Source of the DNA: Anaerolineae bacterium | Lineage (GTDB): Bacteria > Chloroflexota > Anaerolineae > Aggregatilineales > Phototrophicaceae | Reading direction: 5' to 3' | DNA: 64,000 nucleotides | Assembly: GCA_022823165.1 (NCBI GenBank) | Contig: JAJDXR010000062.1 | Span: 47,147 to 111,146, forward strand | Shown: piece after piece, positions 8,516 through 16,557 of the stretch | Layout of the letters: each line of letters starts with the position of its first letter | How positions within the stretch are numbered: the stretch's first letter is position 1 | Translations under genes and position numbers: made by a program | The notes under the pieces: model-generated | Told to the model about the DNA's origin: nothing | The model's input: the letters and a program-made list of their open reading frames with translations, nothing else | Database searches by the model: none

Positions 8516-9739
8516 TTAGACCTCGGAATCCATTCGCGCGCCGCCAGCATCTGGCGGCCGATTCTTGCCACCGCCATAAGCATCCGCGTCTCCGAGCGGC
8601 TCGTCAGCCAGATCGATCACCGGGATGATCTGAATCGGCGGTTGCCGCAATCCCAGCTCGACTTCGATGGCGACCAGGTAGTCGATCAGCTTGCTCTCGC
8701 TGGACCAGCGCCAGTCCGGCGGATCCTGGATTGGCCTGGCGACTTCCCACAACAACTGGAAGCTGGCGACCGGGTCCATCAAATTGACGCCCGCGACAGC
8801 CGGCGCATGATAAGCCTGCGGGGCGCTCTGCGGATAGTCATGCTGCGTGACGAACAGGATAAAGGAAACGGCGTCTTGCCGGAGCGTGATAAAGCAGAAT
8901 TCCAGCGGCACTTCGCCATCGCACTCGTAAAACAGCGTGCGGACCAGCAAACCATCATCCGCCAGCGCGAAAGTCTCGTCAGTCAGGCGATCAGCCAGCA
9001 CCACATGCCAGCCATATTTCATCATCGACGGCAATGTATCCGCGGGCACAACGACCGGGTGCACCGGCTGGAATTTGCGCACATCGCGATGGATATACCA
9101 CCAGTCCACGCGCATATCGAAGCCGTTGTTCATCGGCACAGTAATATAATTTACCGCCAGGTCTGTTTCGCCAATGATAGGCGCATGGCCCACAGTAACA
9201 ATCGGAACCAGCAGCGAGTCCATTCCCAGATCATCATCGTCAAGCCAGGACAGCGCCGTCATGTGATCGCCATGGCTGGGCTGAATCATGGAACCGGGCT
9301 GCTTGTGCCAATCGCCCAGATACCTCAGGGGAACATCGAAACGATCCTGCAGCGCGTTACTGCCGCGATGCCGTTCGCGGTGAAAATGCCAATTCTCCTG
9401 CAGCCACCAAATGACTTCGTCTTGCAGCGCGTCGCCTTGCTGAAATGTGTGTGAGCGGCGCACGGCCGTCTCGTCCGGCGAAATGGTGTCCAGCACATAG
9501 ATCGTGGGCAGTCCTTCCGGAGTGTCATCCTCGATGACGAAGCCCACCATAGCTTCACCGGTTTCGTCCGCCATAAATTGGCTGGCCGCCGATAACATGC
9601 GCTCCACCGCTCGCTGGGACAAGACCAGATTGGGTACGATCCCGCGTGAAATCATGGCCATCCCCCGCAAGCGTTTCCTGATATGTTCGAATTCGGCTTG
9701 TACCAGCCTGATGAATTCCGGTTCATCCGCTGTCCGCAT
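8516..9739 (-). CDS. JAB/JAMM (Mov34/MPN) domain protein with C-terminal extension
   Basis: This 407-residue protein starts from ATG 9739. The N-terminal part (about 35-185) is a JAB/JAMM domain: conserved Glu59 in E-T-G-E-A-M-V-G, then W-H-K-Q-P (144-148), six residues, and S-H-G-D (155-158). That spacing is exactly the H-x-H-P-x6-S-x2-D JAMM signature, except that the second His is Gln147 (codon CAG). JAB proteins cut isopeptide or peptide bonds C-terminal to ubiquitin-like proteins. The region 230-350 contains L-F-V-T-Q-H-D-Y-P-Q-S-A-P, resembling the Y-P-x-x-x-P core of UBC/RWD folds; that assignment is tentative. It sits 2 bases after the E2 stop and 4 bases before the E1 start. Confidence 0.8.
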   Translation of the reverse strand: MRTADEPEFIRLVQAEFEHIRKRLRGMAMISRGIVPNLVLSQRAVERMLSAASQFMADETGEAMVGFVIEDDTPEGLPTIYVLDTISPDETAVRRSHTFQQGDALQDEVIWWLQENWHFHRERHRGSNALQDRFDVPLRYLGDWHKQPGSMIQPSHGDHMTALSWLDDDDLGMDSLLVPIVTVGHAPIIGETDLAVNYITVPMNNGFDMRVDWWYIHRDVRKFQPVHPVVVPADTLPSMMKYGWHVVLADRLTDETFALADDGLLVRTLFYECDGEVPLEFCFITLRQDAVSFILFVTQHDYPQSAPQAYHAPAVAGVNLMDPVASFQLLWEVARPIQDPPDWRWSSESKLIDYLVAIEVELGLRQPPIQIIPVIDLADEPLGDADAYGGGKNRPPDAGGARMDSEV

Positions 9740-9741
9740 GA

Positions 9742-10215
9742 TCAACGTCTCCGGCGGCGGGGCAAGGGCGTACTCGCTTTGATCCGTTCTTCTATGCCGG
9801 GCCAGTTGCCGGTTGAGCGCCAGGTGTAATAAGCATAGAGCCACTGTATCGCCCAGCCGCCAACGGTCACCGCGGTCGATTTTGACGGGTTCCAGCCGTA
9901 TTGTTCGCCATCTTTCGGGTTGAACAAGCATAGCTGGCCGTCTTCGTATTGATGTTTTTCGCTGTAAATTCGCGGTTTGACGCAGTAAGCCTCAGCCGGA
10001 CGATTGGGATACTCTTTGGGATAAACCAGCTTCAAGCTGTGACGCGGCGAATCCAGGATGCTCATATTGATCTCGACAATTCCCTGCCAATATAGCAACC
10101 CGCCAAATGGAGGCACGACCAGTTTAAAGGTGTTGCCAAAGGCGGCTTTCATCGCCTCGACTTCCCAGACAAGGCGGGCTGAGACATTCTTGCGCGTACC
10201 CCACCAATTTGACAT
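9742..10215 (-). CDS. E2-like (UBC-fold) conjugating protein
   Basis: This 157-residue protein has the order of features of a ubiquitin-conjugating E2. A beta-meander with V-E-I-N-M-S-I-L (47-54) is followed by the Y-P-K-E-Y-P-N-R-P turn (65-73), a His at 88 in the H-P-N-like position, and then E-D-G-Q-L-C-L-F with candidate catalytic Cys96. W108 and a C-terminal helix (I-Q-W-L-Y-A-Y-Y) follow. The D-G-x-L-C motif is shared by bacterial E2 families linked to E1 and JAB genes. The tail is strongly basic (R-R-R-R-R). It is the first gene of the minus-strand operon. The start ATG at 10215 has no competing upstream start. Confidence 0.82.
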   Translation of the reverse strand: MSNWWGTRKNVSARLVWEVEAMKAAFGNTFKLVVPPFGGLLYWQGIVEINMSILDSPRHSLKLVYPKEYPNRPAEAYCVKPRIYSEKHQYEDGQLCLFNPKDGEQYGWNPSKSTAVTVGGWAIQWLYAYYTWRSTGNWPGIEERIKASTPLPRRRRR

Positions 10216-10606
10216 TGGGCGCTCTCCGAACTGCGGTCAAGATCTAGCCGGTTGAATCAACTGTATTGATTTAGTCAATCCTTGTCTAGGTTCAGCAAGG
10301 CGGAGCCAATAAGTTCACTGCCGCAGCGCATAGAAACCGGCGAATCACAACATCAAGTTTAACCCGCTGCAACTCGCGCGATTGCGGCATTTAATCCCTA
10401 AGCAATAGCGATATGAATTCAGGCTCTGCGGCGCCGACAATTAGGACTTTACCAGTGGCGTGGACAGACGCTGGCTGTCTCTGATAAAACAGAAAGGTCA
10501 ATCGGGATGGGAAGGCTTCGTCACCTGTTCACATTCCCGATTGACCTTCGTCAATCTATGCGAATCCTAACGTGGATTTGCAGCATACGCAAGGAGCGTA
10601 AACCTT
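10216..10606. other. Gene-free interval between E2 operon and iron transporter
   Basis: This is about 390 bases between two divergent operons. All six frames are broken by many stops, and no ubiquitin-like protein of even 60 residues fits on the minus strand. The stretch looks more AT-rich than the flanks. It contains the 14-base inverted repeat described separately and presumably both promoters; I could not pick a convincing -35/-10 pair for either. Confidence 0.6.
10494..10548. repeat. Perfect 14-bp inverted repeat (hairpin or operator)
   Basis: The arms AAGGTCAATCGGGA (10494-10507) and TCCCGATTGACCTT (10535-10548) are exact reverse complements separated by 27 bases. The right arm ends 58 bases before the start of the iron-binding protein gene, so the structure lies in its 5' leader or promoter. 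No T-run follows, so a simple intrinsic terminator is unlikely. A regulator binding site or an RNA hairpin is possible. Confidence 0.7.
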
Positions 10607-11626
10607 ATGTCCGCAACACGAATTACCCTCTTCAGTCTGGGGGTACTGCTGGTCGCGCTTGCTGGCGCGCCGGCGCTCGCAGATGACGAGCCGGTCCTCA
10701 CCGTTTACTCGGGCCGCAACGAGAGCTTGATTGGTCCCATACTGGCGCAATTCAGCGAGGATACCGGCATTGCCGTGGAAATCCTCTATGGCGGCACTAG
10801 CGCCGTCGCCAATCAGATCCTCACCGAGGGCGAGAACAGCCCGGCCGATGTGTTCATCGCGCAGGACGGCGGCGCCCTCGGCGCGCTGGCGGCGGCCGAT
10901 ATGCTGCAGGCGCTGCCGGAAGCGACGCTGAGCCGCGTTCTCGATGCCGCCTTTGTTTCTCCGGCTGGCCTCTGGGTCGGCTTGAGCGGGCGCGCGCGCG
11001 TCCTGGTTTACAACCCGGAATTGCTCGACGAGATGGGGCTTGAGCTGCCCGGTTCCATACTCGATTTGACCGCTGACAAATGGCGCGGGCTGGTTGGCTG
11101 GGCGCCGACCAACGCTTCGTTCGTCGCCAATGTCACTGCCATGCGCGTACTGCTCGGAGATTGCGACGCCGAAGATTGGCTGGCGGCGATGATAGCCAAC
11201 GATGCGCAGGCCTATCCCAAGAATACGCCCATCGTGCAAGCGGTCATCAATGGCGAAATCCCGGTCGGCCTGGTCAATCACTATTATCTGTATCGTTTCC
11301 TGGCCGAAGATCCTGAGATTACGGCGACCCTGCATTTTTTCCCCGGCGGCGATGTCGGCTCGCTGATCAATATAGCCGGCGCGGCAATCCTGCAGAGCAG
11401 CGATCGGCAAGATCTGGCGCTGCAATTGGTTGACTATCTGCTGAGTGATTCGGCGCAGGCCTACTTCGCTGCCAAGACCTACGAGTATCCGCTGGTGACA
11501 AGCGTCGATCCCAGCGTCGACTTGCCAGCGCTGGCGGATATTGAAGCGCCGGAAATCGACCTGTCGGATCTCGATGACTTGCAGGGTACGCTGGAAATGA
11601 TCGAAAACAGCGGCGCGCTGGACTAG
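10607..11626 (+). CDS. fbpA: Iron(III) ABC transporter substrate-binding protein
   Basis: This 339-residue extracytoplasmic binding protein has a cleavable signal (residues 1-25, ending A-P-A-L-A-D-D; no lipobox Cys). It is of the ferric-binding FbpA/FutA type: the opening T-V-Y-S-G-R-N-E-S, a G-G-T-S-A-V loop near 55, and the paired tyrosines in N-H-Y-Y-L-Y-R-F (about 224-231) that coordinate iron in this family. Its neighbours are the permease and ATPase of the same importer. A ribosome site (AAGGAG) lies about 11 bases before ATG 10607. Absence of a lipid-attachment Cys is worth noting if the host has a single membrane, because binding proteins are then normally anchored. Confidence 0.9.
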   Translation: MSATRITLFSLGVLLVALAGAPALADDEPVLTVYSGRNESLIGPILAQFSEDTGIAVEILYGGTSAVANQILTEGENSPADVFIAQDGGALGALAAADMLQALPEATLSRVLDAAFVSPAGLWVGLSGRARVLVYNPELLDEMGLELPGSILDLTADKWRGLVGWAPTNASFVANVTAMRVLLGDCDAEDWLAAMIANDAQAYPKNTPIVQAVINGEIPVGLVNHYYLYRFLAEDPEITATLHFFPGGDVGSLINIAGAAILQSSDRQDLALQLVDYLLSDSAQAYFAAKTYEYPLVTSVDPSVDLPALADIEAPEIDLSDLDDLQGTLEMIENSGALD

Positions 11627-11650
11627 GCGCGGCGCAAAATTGGGCAGAAT

Positions 11651-11675
11651 ATGGGCGGGGTCTAGCCTCGCCCAT
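11651..11675 (+). promoter_or_regulatory. Intercistronic hairpin between binding protein and permease genes
   Basis: The arms ATGGGCGGGG and CCTCGCCCAT pair over 10 positions with one mismatch around the loop TCTAG. No T-run follows. Hairpins at this place often stabilise the upstream mRNA or reduce read-through, giving more binding protein than permease. That role is inferred. Confidence 0.5.
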
Positions 11676-11694
11676 TTGAATCGTTAGGGAGTCT

Positions 11695-13329
11695 ATGCAG
11701 CTATCCGGCATCATTCCGCCGAGATTCCGCAGCGACAGACGTCAAGGCCGGCTGCCGGCGCGCTGGCATGTTGGCAATCGCCAGCTTCTTCAGGCAATCA
11801 GCCTGGCAGTCGTGGCTTGCGTCATGATCCCCGTGGCCTATTTGGTGATCGGCGCGGTCGGCGCCGGGCAGGATGGCGTCGACTATTTGCTGAGAACTCG
11901 CACCATCCTGATCGTGAGCAACAGCCTGGCGCTGATGCTGGCGACAACATTCCTGGCCACGCTGATCGCGATTCCCTTCGCCTGGCTGACCGGCCGCTGC
12001 GACCTTCCGGCGCGGCAGGTCTTCCTGGCGCTGGGCTTGGCGGCTATGGTCATCCCTTCTTATTTGACGGCGGTTACTTTCAGCGAAGCCTTTGGACCGA
12101 AGGGCCTCCTGCAATCCCTGCTGGAACCCCTCGGGGTGGATCGCCTGCCCAATATCAAGGGATTTGTCGGGGCGACCCTAACCCTGACCTTCGTCACCTT
12201 TCCTTACGTCGTGCTGCCCGCGCGCGCGGCGCTACTGCAGGCCGACCGCGCGCTGGAAGAGGCCGGGCATAGCCTGGGACTCAACCGCTGGCAAGTCTTC
12301 CGCCAGATCACGCTGCCGCAACTGCGGCCGGCGCTCTCGGCCGGCATGCTGATGACAGCGCTATATTGCTTGAGTGATTTCGGCGCCGTCGCCGTTATGC
12401 GCTTCAACGCCTTCACGCGCGCCATCTTCATCCAAACCGAGTCCTTTCGCATGGACAAGGCCTCGGTGCTGGGCCTGGTTCTGATTGCCTTGACGATGCT
12501 ATTGCTGCTGCTGCAATCTCGCCTGCATTCCAACGGCAGGCACTACCGTATCGGCACCGGCGCCTCGCGCGAATTGCAGACTGTGCAATTGGGTCGCTTA
12601 AAGCTGCCGGGCGTCCTGTTCTGCGCCGCCGTTATTTTCATGGGCGTGGCCGTCCCGCTGCTGGTCCTCTTCAAGTGGCTGGCGGGCCACATGATAACCA
12701 GCCCCATCCATGTCCCCCTCGACACGCTGGCGCAAAACACAGTCGGCGTCAGCGCGGCGTCGGCGCTTGTTGTATCGGCCGCCGCGCTGCCGCTGGCGTT
12801 GCTGGCGGCGCGCGCGTCATCCCGCTTCGACCGCTGGCTGGTCAAGCTCGCCTATGCCGGCAATGTCCTGCCCGGGATCGTCATCGCGCTGGCGTTGGTA
12901 TTCTTCGCCTCGCAGCACATGCTCAGCCTGTATCAGACGCTGCCGCTGCTGATTCTGGGCTACGCCATTCGCTTTCTGCCCTACAGCATCGGCGCCACCG
13001 AAAGCGCCTTGGAACAGATCAACCCGCGCTTTGAAGAGTCGGCGCGCAGCCTGGGCTTGACCGCGCGCGAGTCGCTCTTGCGCATCACCGTGCCGCTGGC
13101 GCGCGCCGGGATTCTGGCAGGTCTGGCGCTGGTCTTCCTCAACGTCATGAAAGAGCTGCCCATCACTTTGATATTGCGCCCCATCGGCTTCCGCACCTTC
13201 GCCACGCGCATCTGGAGCGCCTACGACGAAGCTTTTCTGTCCTCGATTGCGCTGCCCGGCCTGGCGCTGATCCTGGTATCGGCGTCCGTGCTCTTTGTCA
13301 TCCTGCGGCAGGAAAAGACCGCGCCCTAG
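11695..13329 (+). CDS. fbpB: Iron(III) ABC transporter permease (fused two-domain)
   Basis: This 544-residue inner-membrane permease has two consecutive BPD-transport domains, as in FbpB/SfuB. Each half carries an EAA-type coupling loop: E-E-A-G-H-S-L-G-L-N near 190 and E-E-S-A-R-S-L-G-L near 445. About twelve hydrophobic segments are visible. Start is ATG 11695; an alternative further in is possible because the first 30 residues are polar and Arg-rich. It lies between the binding-protein gene and the ATPase gene, so the three form one importer. Confidence 0.92.
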   Translation: MQLSGIIPPRFRSDRRQGRLPARWHVGNRQLLQAISLAVVACVMIPVAYLVIGAVGAGQDGVDYLLRTRTILIVSNSLALMLATTFLATLIAIPFAWLTGRCDLPARQVFLALGLAAMVIPSYLTAVTFSEAFGPKGLLQSLLEPLGVDRLPNIKGFVGATLTLTFVTFPYVVLPARAALLQADRALEEAGHSLGLNRWQVFRQITLPQLRPALSAGMLMTALYCLSDFGAVAVMRFNAFTRAIFIQTESFRMDKASVLGLVLIALTMLLLLLQSRLHSNGRHYRIGTGASRELQTVQLGRLKLPGVLFCAAVIFMGVAVPLLVLFKWLAGHMITSPIHVPLDTLAQNTVGVSAASALVVSAAALPLALLAARASSRFDRWLVKLAYAGNVLPGIVIALALVFFASQHMLSLYQTLPLLILGYAIRFLPYSIGATESALEQINPRFEESARSLGLTARESLLRITVPLARAGILAGLALVFLNVMKELPITLILRPIGFRTFATRIWSAYDEAFLSSIALPGLALILVSASVLFVILRQEKTAP

Positions 13330-13423
13330 CCGGGTCCGGCGGGCCGGCTCGATTTCCCCTTTATGCCTGCGACATTTCTACTATGCTTGAGCAGGCCAAC
13401 CAAAACCACGCCTGGCTGAAATT

Positions 13424-14458
13424 ATGGAATACTCGCTGCAAGCGGATCATTTGACCAAACGCTACAACGGCCAGTCGCCGGCCGTGAACGACATCACGCT
13501 GCGCGTTCGACCCAGCGAGTTCTTGACCTTACTGGGTCCCAGCGGCGGCGGCAAGACCACCACGCTGCGCCTGCTAGCCGGCTTCGAGCGGCCCACAAGC
13601 GGGCGAATCCAGATAAGCAATCGCATCGTCGCCGATGATTCTCGCTTCACGCCGCCCGAAAAGCGCAAAGTCGGCATGGTGTTTCAGGATTACGCGCTCT
13701 TCCCTCATGTGGACGTGGCGGGCAATGTCGCCTTTGGCCTGCGCGGATCCCGGACGGAAAACGAGCGCCGGACGAAACAGTTGCTGTCGTTGGTCGGCTT
13801 GTCGCAATTCGCGAGCCGCATGCCGCATGAATTATCCGGCGGCCAGCAGCAGCGGGTGGCTTTGGCGCGCGCACTGGCTCCCGAGCCAGATATTTTGCTG
13901 CTTGACGAGCCCTTCTCGAATCTTGATACGGGCTTGCGAGCGCAAGTACGCGCCGATGTGCGCACAATTCTGCTTAAAACCGAGACCACCGCTGTTTTCG
14001 TCACGCACGACCAGCAAGAAGCGCTGAGCCTGTCCGATGAGATCGCCGTCATATTTGATGGCAAGCTCGTGCAAGTGGCGACTCCGCACGCCATCTACAA
14101 CCGCCCGGCCAATGTCCAGGTGGCGAAATTTATCGGCGAAGCCAACTTCTTGCCGGCGGAAGCTCATGGCATGACCGCGTCCAGCCGACTGGGCGAAGTC
14201 AAGCTCTTTCATCCCAAATCGGGCCAGGTGCAGCTGATGATTCGCCCGGAAGCGCTGGCGGTTGGATTCGACGACCAAGGCAGTCCCGCGCTGGTTCGCT
14301 GGCGCGAATTCTACGGGCACTATCAGCGGCTGGGTTTGTCGCTGGCGGATGGCACCGAACTGGTGGCGCGCACCAGCGTGGACAGGTATTTTCAGCGCGG
14401 GAACGAAGTCCGCATAACCTTGGCGCTGCCGGCTTTGGCTTATGATAAGGTTGAGTGA
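13424..14458 (+). CDS. fbpC: Iron(III) ABC transporter ATP-binding protein
   Basis: The 344-residue ABC ATPase has Walker A G-P-S-G-G-G-K-T-T (about 38-46), Q-loop F-Q-D-Y, signature L-S-G-G-Q-Q-Q-R, Walker B I-L-L-L-D-E-P-F, and the H-loop T-H-D-Q. A C-terminal TOBE-like domain (from about 240) ends the protein. This is the FbpC/PotA architecture and it pairs with the permease directly upstream. It powers import of ferric iron delivered by the binding protein. The gap from the permease is 94 bases and includes a short GC-rich hairpin at 13328-13349. Confidence 0.93.
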   Translation: MEYSLQADHLTKRYNGQSPAVNDITLRVRPSEFLTLLGPSGGGKTTTLRLLAGFERPTSGRIQISNRIVADDSRFTPPEKRKVGMVFQDYALFPHVDVAGNVAFGLRGSRTENERRTKQLLSLVGLSQFASRMPHELSGGQQQRVALARALAPEPDILLLDEPFSNLDTGLRAQVRADVRTILLKTETTAVFVTHDQQEALSLSDEIAVIFDGKLVQVATPHAIYNRPANVQVAKFIGEANFLPAEAHGMTASSRLGEVKLFHPKSGQVQLMIRPEALAVGFDDQGSPALVRWREFYGHYQRLGLSLADGTELVARTSVDRYFQRGNEVRITLALPALAYDKVE

Positions 14459-14489
14459 GTAATAGATTGAGACAACTAGCTAGCAGGAC

Positions 14490-14518
14490 TTGCAGTTGCA
14501 GAACATTTGTACTATCAT
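14490..14518 (+). promoter_or_regulatory. Possible promoter of the darG-darT pair
   Basis: TTGCAG (14490-14495), 17 bases, TATCAT (14513-14518). The -10 is good and the -35 weak. A 6-bp inverted repeat ATGAGT/ACTCAT (14538-14543 and 14556-14561) lies just downstream and could be an operator for autoregulation. Both are suggestions only. Confidence 0.3.
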
Positions 14519-14613
14519 AGAGTTAGGTTCGTGGTGTATGAGTCGATTTGCGCCTACTCATGCGCCGTTGCTATACTGCAAGCGAGCGTCGACGCAGAAG
14601 GGATTATGAAGCG

Positions 14614-15534
14614 ATGATTACATACGTCGTGGGCGACCTATTTACGAGTCCAGCTAAGGTTCTAGTCAATACGGTCAACACCGTTGGTGTGATGGGCAAA
14701 GGCATCGCACGAGAATTCAAGCGCATTTATCCCGAGATGTTTGAAGAATACCAATACTATTGCGAACACGGTATGCTCGACATTGGTAAGCTTTGGCTCT
14801 ACAAGTCGCCGCACAAGTGGATTCTCAATTTCCCCACGAAGAAGCACTGGCGGAATAAGTCAAAGATAGAATATATAGAAGCCGGTTTGGCTAAATTTGC
14901 CGACACTTATGACGCTAAAGGGTTAACTTCAATCTCATTTCCCATGCTGGGATGCGGCAACGGAGAGTTGGATTGGACGCACGAGGTTCAACCGTTAATG
15001 GAGAGCCATTTGGGGCAGCTTCCCATTGACGTCTACATCCATGTGAACCAAAAGAATAGAGGCTTTGTACCTGAGCACAAAATCACTGAGGAAATGAAGC
15101 AGTGGCTCCGCGCTGAACCGAAAGCCCTGCCATTTGGTGAATTCTGGGACGATCTTGTCAGTCTAACTAAGCATGCTCTAGACCTAGTTACTGCAGTAGA
15201 CAGACAGCCGTTTGCTGTCAAACTGGATGAAGAAACTATGTGCCTCAATATCCATTGTAGGAACAAGGAGATACCCCTAACCAATCACGCATTCCGAGAT
15301 TTTTGGCAATTAGTCAGAAGTAGCGGGTACTGTATTGCCGACGAACTTCCTGCCGGCTTGAATCAATACTCTGAGTACGTATTGCCGCTGCTATCCAGGT
15401 TGGACTACATCCGGGTAGCAAACATTTCACGAAAGCCGGTGGTCGGCATTGAAGACAGTGGCATTCATTTGCTGCCCAATACATATGTCTTCGACGCACC
15501 AGCGATTGAGCTTCGTGAGTCTCGTTCGGCATGA
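14614..15534 (+). CDS. darG: DarG-type macrodomain antitoxin (DNA ADP-ribosyl glycohydrolase)
   Basis: This 306-residue protein starts from ATG 14614; the in-frame ATG at 14548 gives an Arg-rich leader. The N-terminal macrodomain (about 1-155) has V-N-T-V-N-T-V-G-V-M-G-K-G (18-30), the DarG-specific N-F-P-T-K-x-H-W (72-79) and P-M-L-G-C-G-N-G (110-117). DarG removes ADP-ribose that DarT attaches to DNA. The C-terminal half is a separate domain, winged-helix-like by eye (F-W-Q-L-V-R-S-S-G), presumably for toxin binding. Its stop overlaps the darT start in ATGA. The DNA is visibly more AT-rich than the flanks, pointing to acquisition by transfer. Confidence 0.85.
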   Translation: MITYVVGDLFTSPAKVLVNTVNTVGVMGKGIAREFKRIYPEMFEEYQYYCEHGMLDIGKLWLYKSPHKWILNFPTKKHWRNKSKIEYIEAGLAKFADTYDAKGLTSISFPMLGCGNGELDWTHEVQPLMESHLGQLPIDVYIHVNQKNRGFVPEHKITEEMKQWLRAEPKALPFGEFWDDLVSLTKHALDLVTAVDRQPFAVKLDEETMCLNIHCRNKEIPLTNHAFRDFWQLVRSSGYCIADELPAGLNQYSEYVLPLLSRLDYIRVANISRKPVVGIEDSGIHLLPNTYVFDAPAIELRESRSA

Positions 15535-16529
15535 CGACGGCATATAACGCCGATTTCCGTAAGTTCCGCGCCACCCTGGAAAGCGTTGCGAAGACATTAG
15601 ATCCCAGCTATCGATTCTGGACCAGCTTTCTGTTTCACTTCACGTCAATAAATAACGCAGCCAACATACTGAAAACAGGAGTCCTTGCTTCTCGTTTGCG
15701 CATAAATATGTGTCGTCCAGAATTTGACGATAGCGCAAGCCCAGAAGTGATTGAAAGGACTGAGGATCATTGGATGGATTACGTTCGATTCTACTTTCGA
15801 CCGCGTACTCCTACTCTGTATCATAATGAAGGTATTCGCTCAAAAAATGCGCAACTGCTTGATGCTCATTGCCCGATTCCCATTTACCTTTTCTTCGACC
15901 TGCTTCCGATTCTGTGTTTGCCAAATTCGCAATTCTCACGCGAAACGTTGGCAAAGCCATCGACTCGCGTATTTAGTACCACTGAAGAATTCGCAGAAAT
16001 GCCATTCGAGTTGATTTACCACGACTCCTGGTTTAGCCAAGAGGACAGAGATGCAATTATCAGAGCGCGACATGCGGAAGTAATTGTTCCAAAACAGATT
16101 AATCTCGAATACTTGAAGCTAATCTGCTGTCGATCCCAAGCAGAAATGAATACTCTGCGCAGCTTGCTGTCTGACAATTTGTGGAGACAGTGGAGAAGTA
16201 AGATTAGAGTCGTCGGGCACCAGCCCGTCTTTTTCAAAAAGTGGCTGTACATTGAGAGAGTTTCGCTTGGTAGTGACGATGTAGCTATTGAGCTCAATAT
16301 CCCCGAAAATCGGAGCGACTGCGGACCTTTTCCAATTAGATGTACTGTTACCGACGATATTAGCGGCAATGTAAAGATAGTAGAATCTACATTTACAGCG
16401 AGCTCGCGGAGCAAGCTAAGATTTTACGGATTACAAAAGTACGGTATCAAGGGATATGAATTTCGCTGTGAAATCGACGGCAATCTTGCCTATTTGGGAC
16501 GATATCAAGAAAGTGACATACCGTTTTAG
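15531..16529 (+). CDS. darT: DarT-like DNA ADP-ribosyltransferase toxin (DUF4433)
   Basis: This 332-residue protein has the DarT/DUF4433 order of motifs: L-F-H-F-T-S-I-N-N with His36 near the NAD site, V-R-F-Y-F-R-P-R-T-P-T-L-Y (85-97), and R-H-A-E-V-I-V-P with the candidate catalytic Glu183. DarT uses NAD+ to ADP-ribosylate bases in single-stranded DNA and blocks replication. Canonical DarT is a little over 200 residues. Here about 100 extra C-terminal residues (from about 230) form a beta-rich domain of unknown role, ending D-I-P-F like an SSB tip. The gene follows darG with a 4-base overlap, the reverse of the usual order. It is clearly AT-rich. Confidence 0.78.
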   Translation: MTTAYNADFRKFRATLESVAKTLDPSYRFWTSFLFHFTSINNAANILKTGVLASRLRINMCRPEFDDSASPEVIERTEDHWMDYVRFYFRPRTPTLYHNEGIRSKNAQLLDAHCPIPIYLFFDLLPILCLPNSQFSRETLAKPSTRVFSTTEEFAEMPFELIYHDSWFSQEDRDAIIRARHAEVIVPKQINLEYLKLICCRSQAEMNTLRSLLSDNLWRQWRSKIRVVGHQPVFFKKWLYIERVSLGSDDVAIELNIPENRSDCGPFPIRCTVTDDISGNVKIVESTFTASSRSKLRFYGLQKYGIKGYEFRCEIDGNLAYLGRYQESDIPF

Positions 16530-16557
16530 AAGTGATAACGCCCGGCAATTTGAAGCT

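Noticed and set aside
10556..11425. 289-codon minus-strand open frame upstream of the E2 gene, considered as a candidate extra operon member
   Set aside because: It lies opposite the iron-binding protein gene, which has a signal peptide and iron-binding Tyr pair; no ubiquitin-like features are present.
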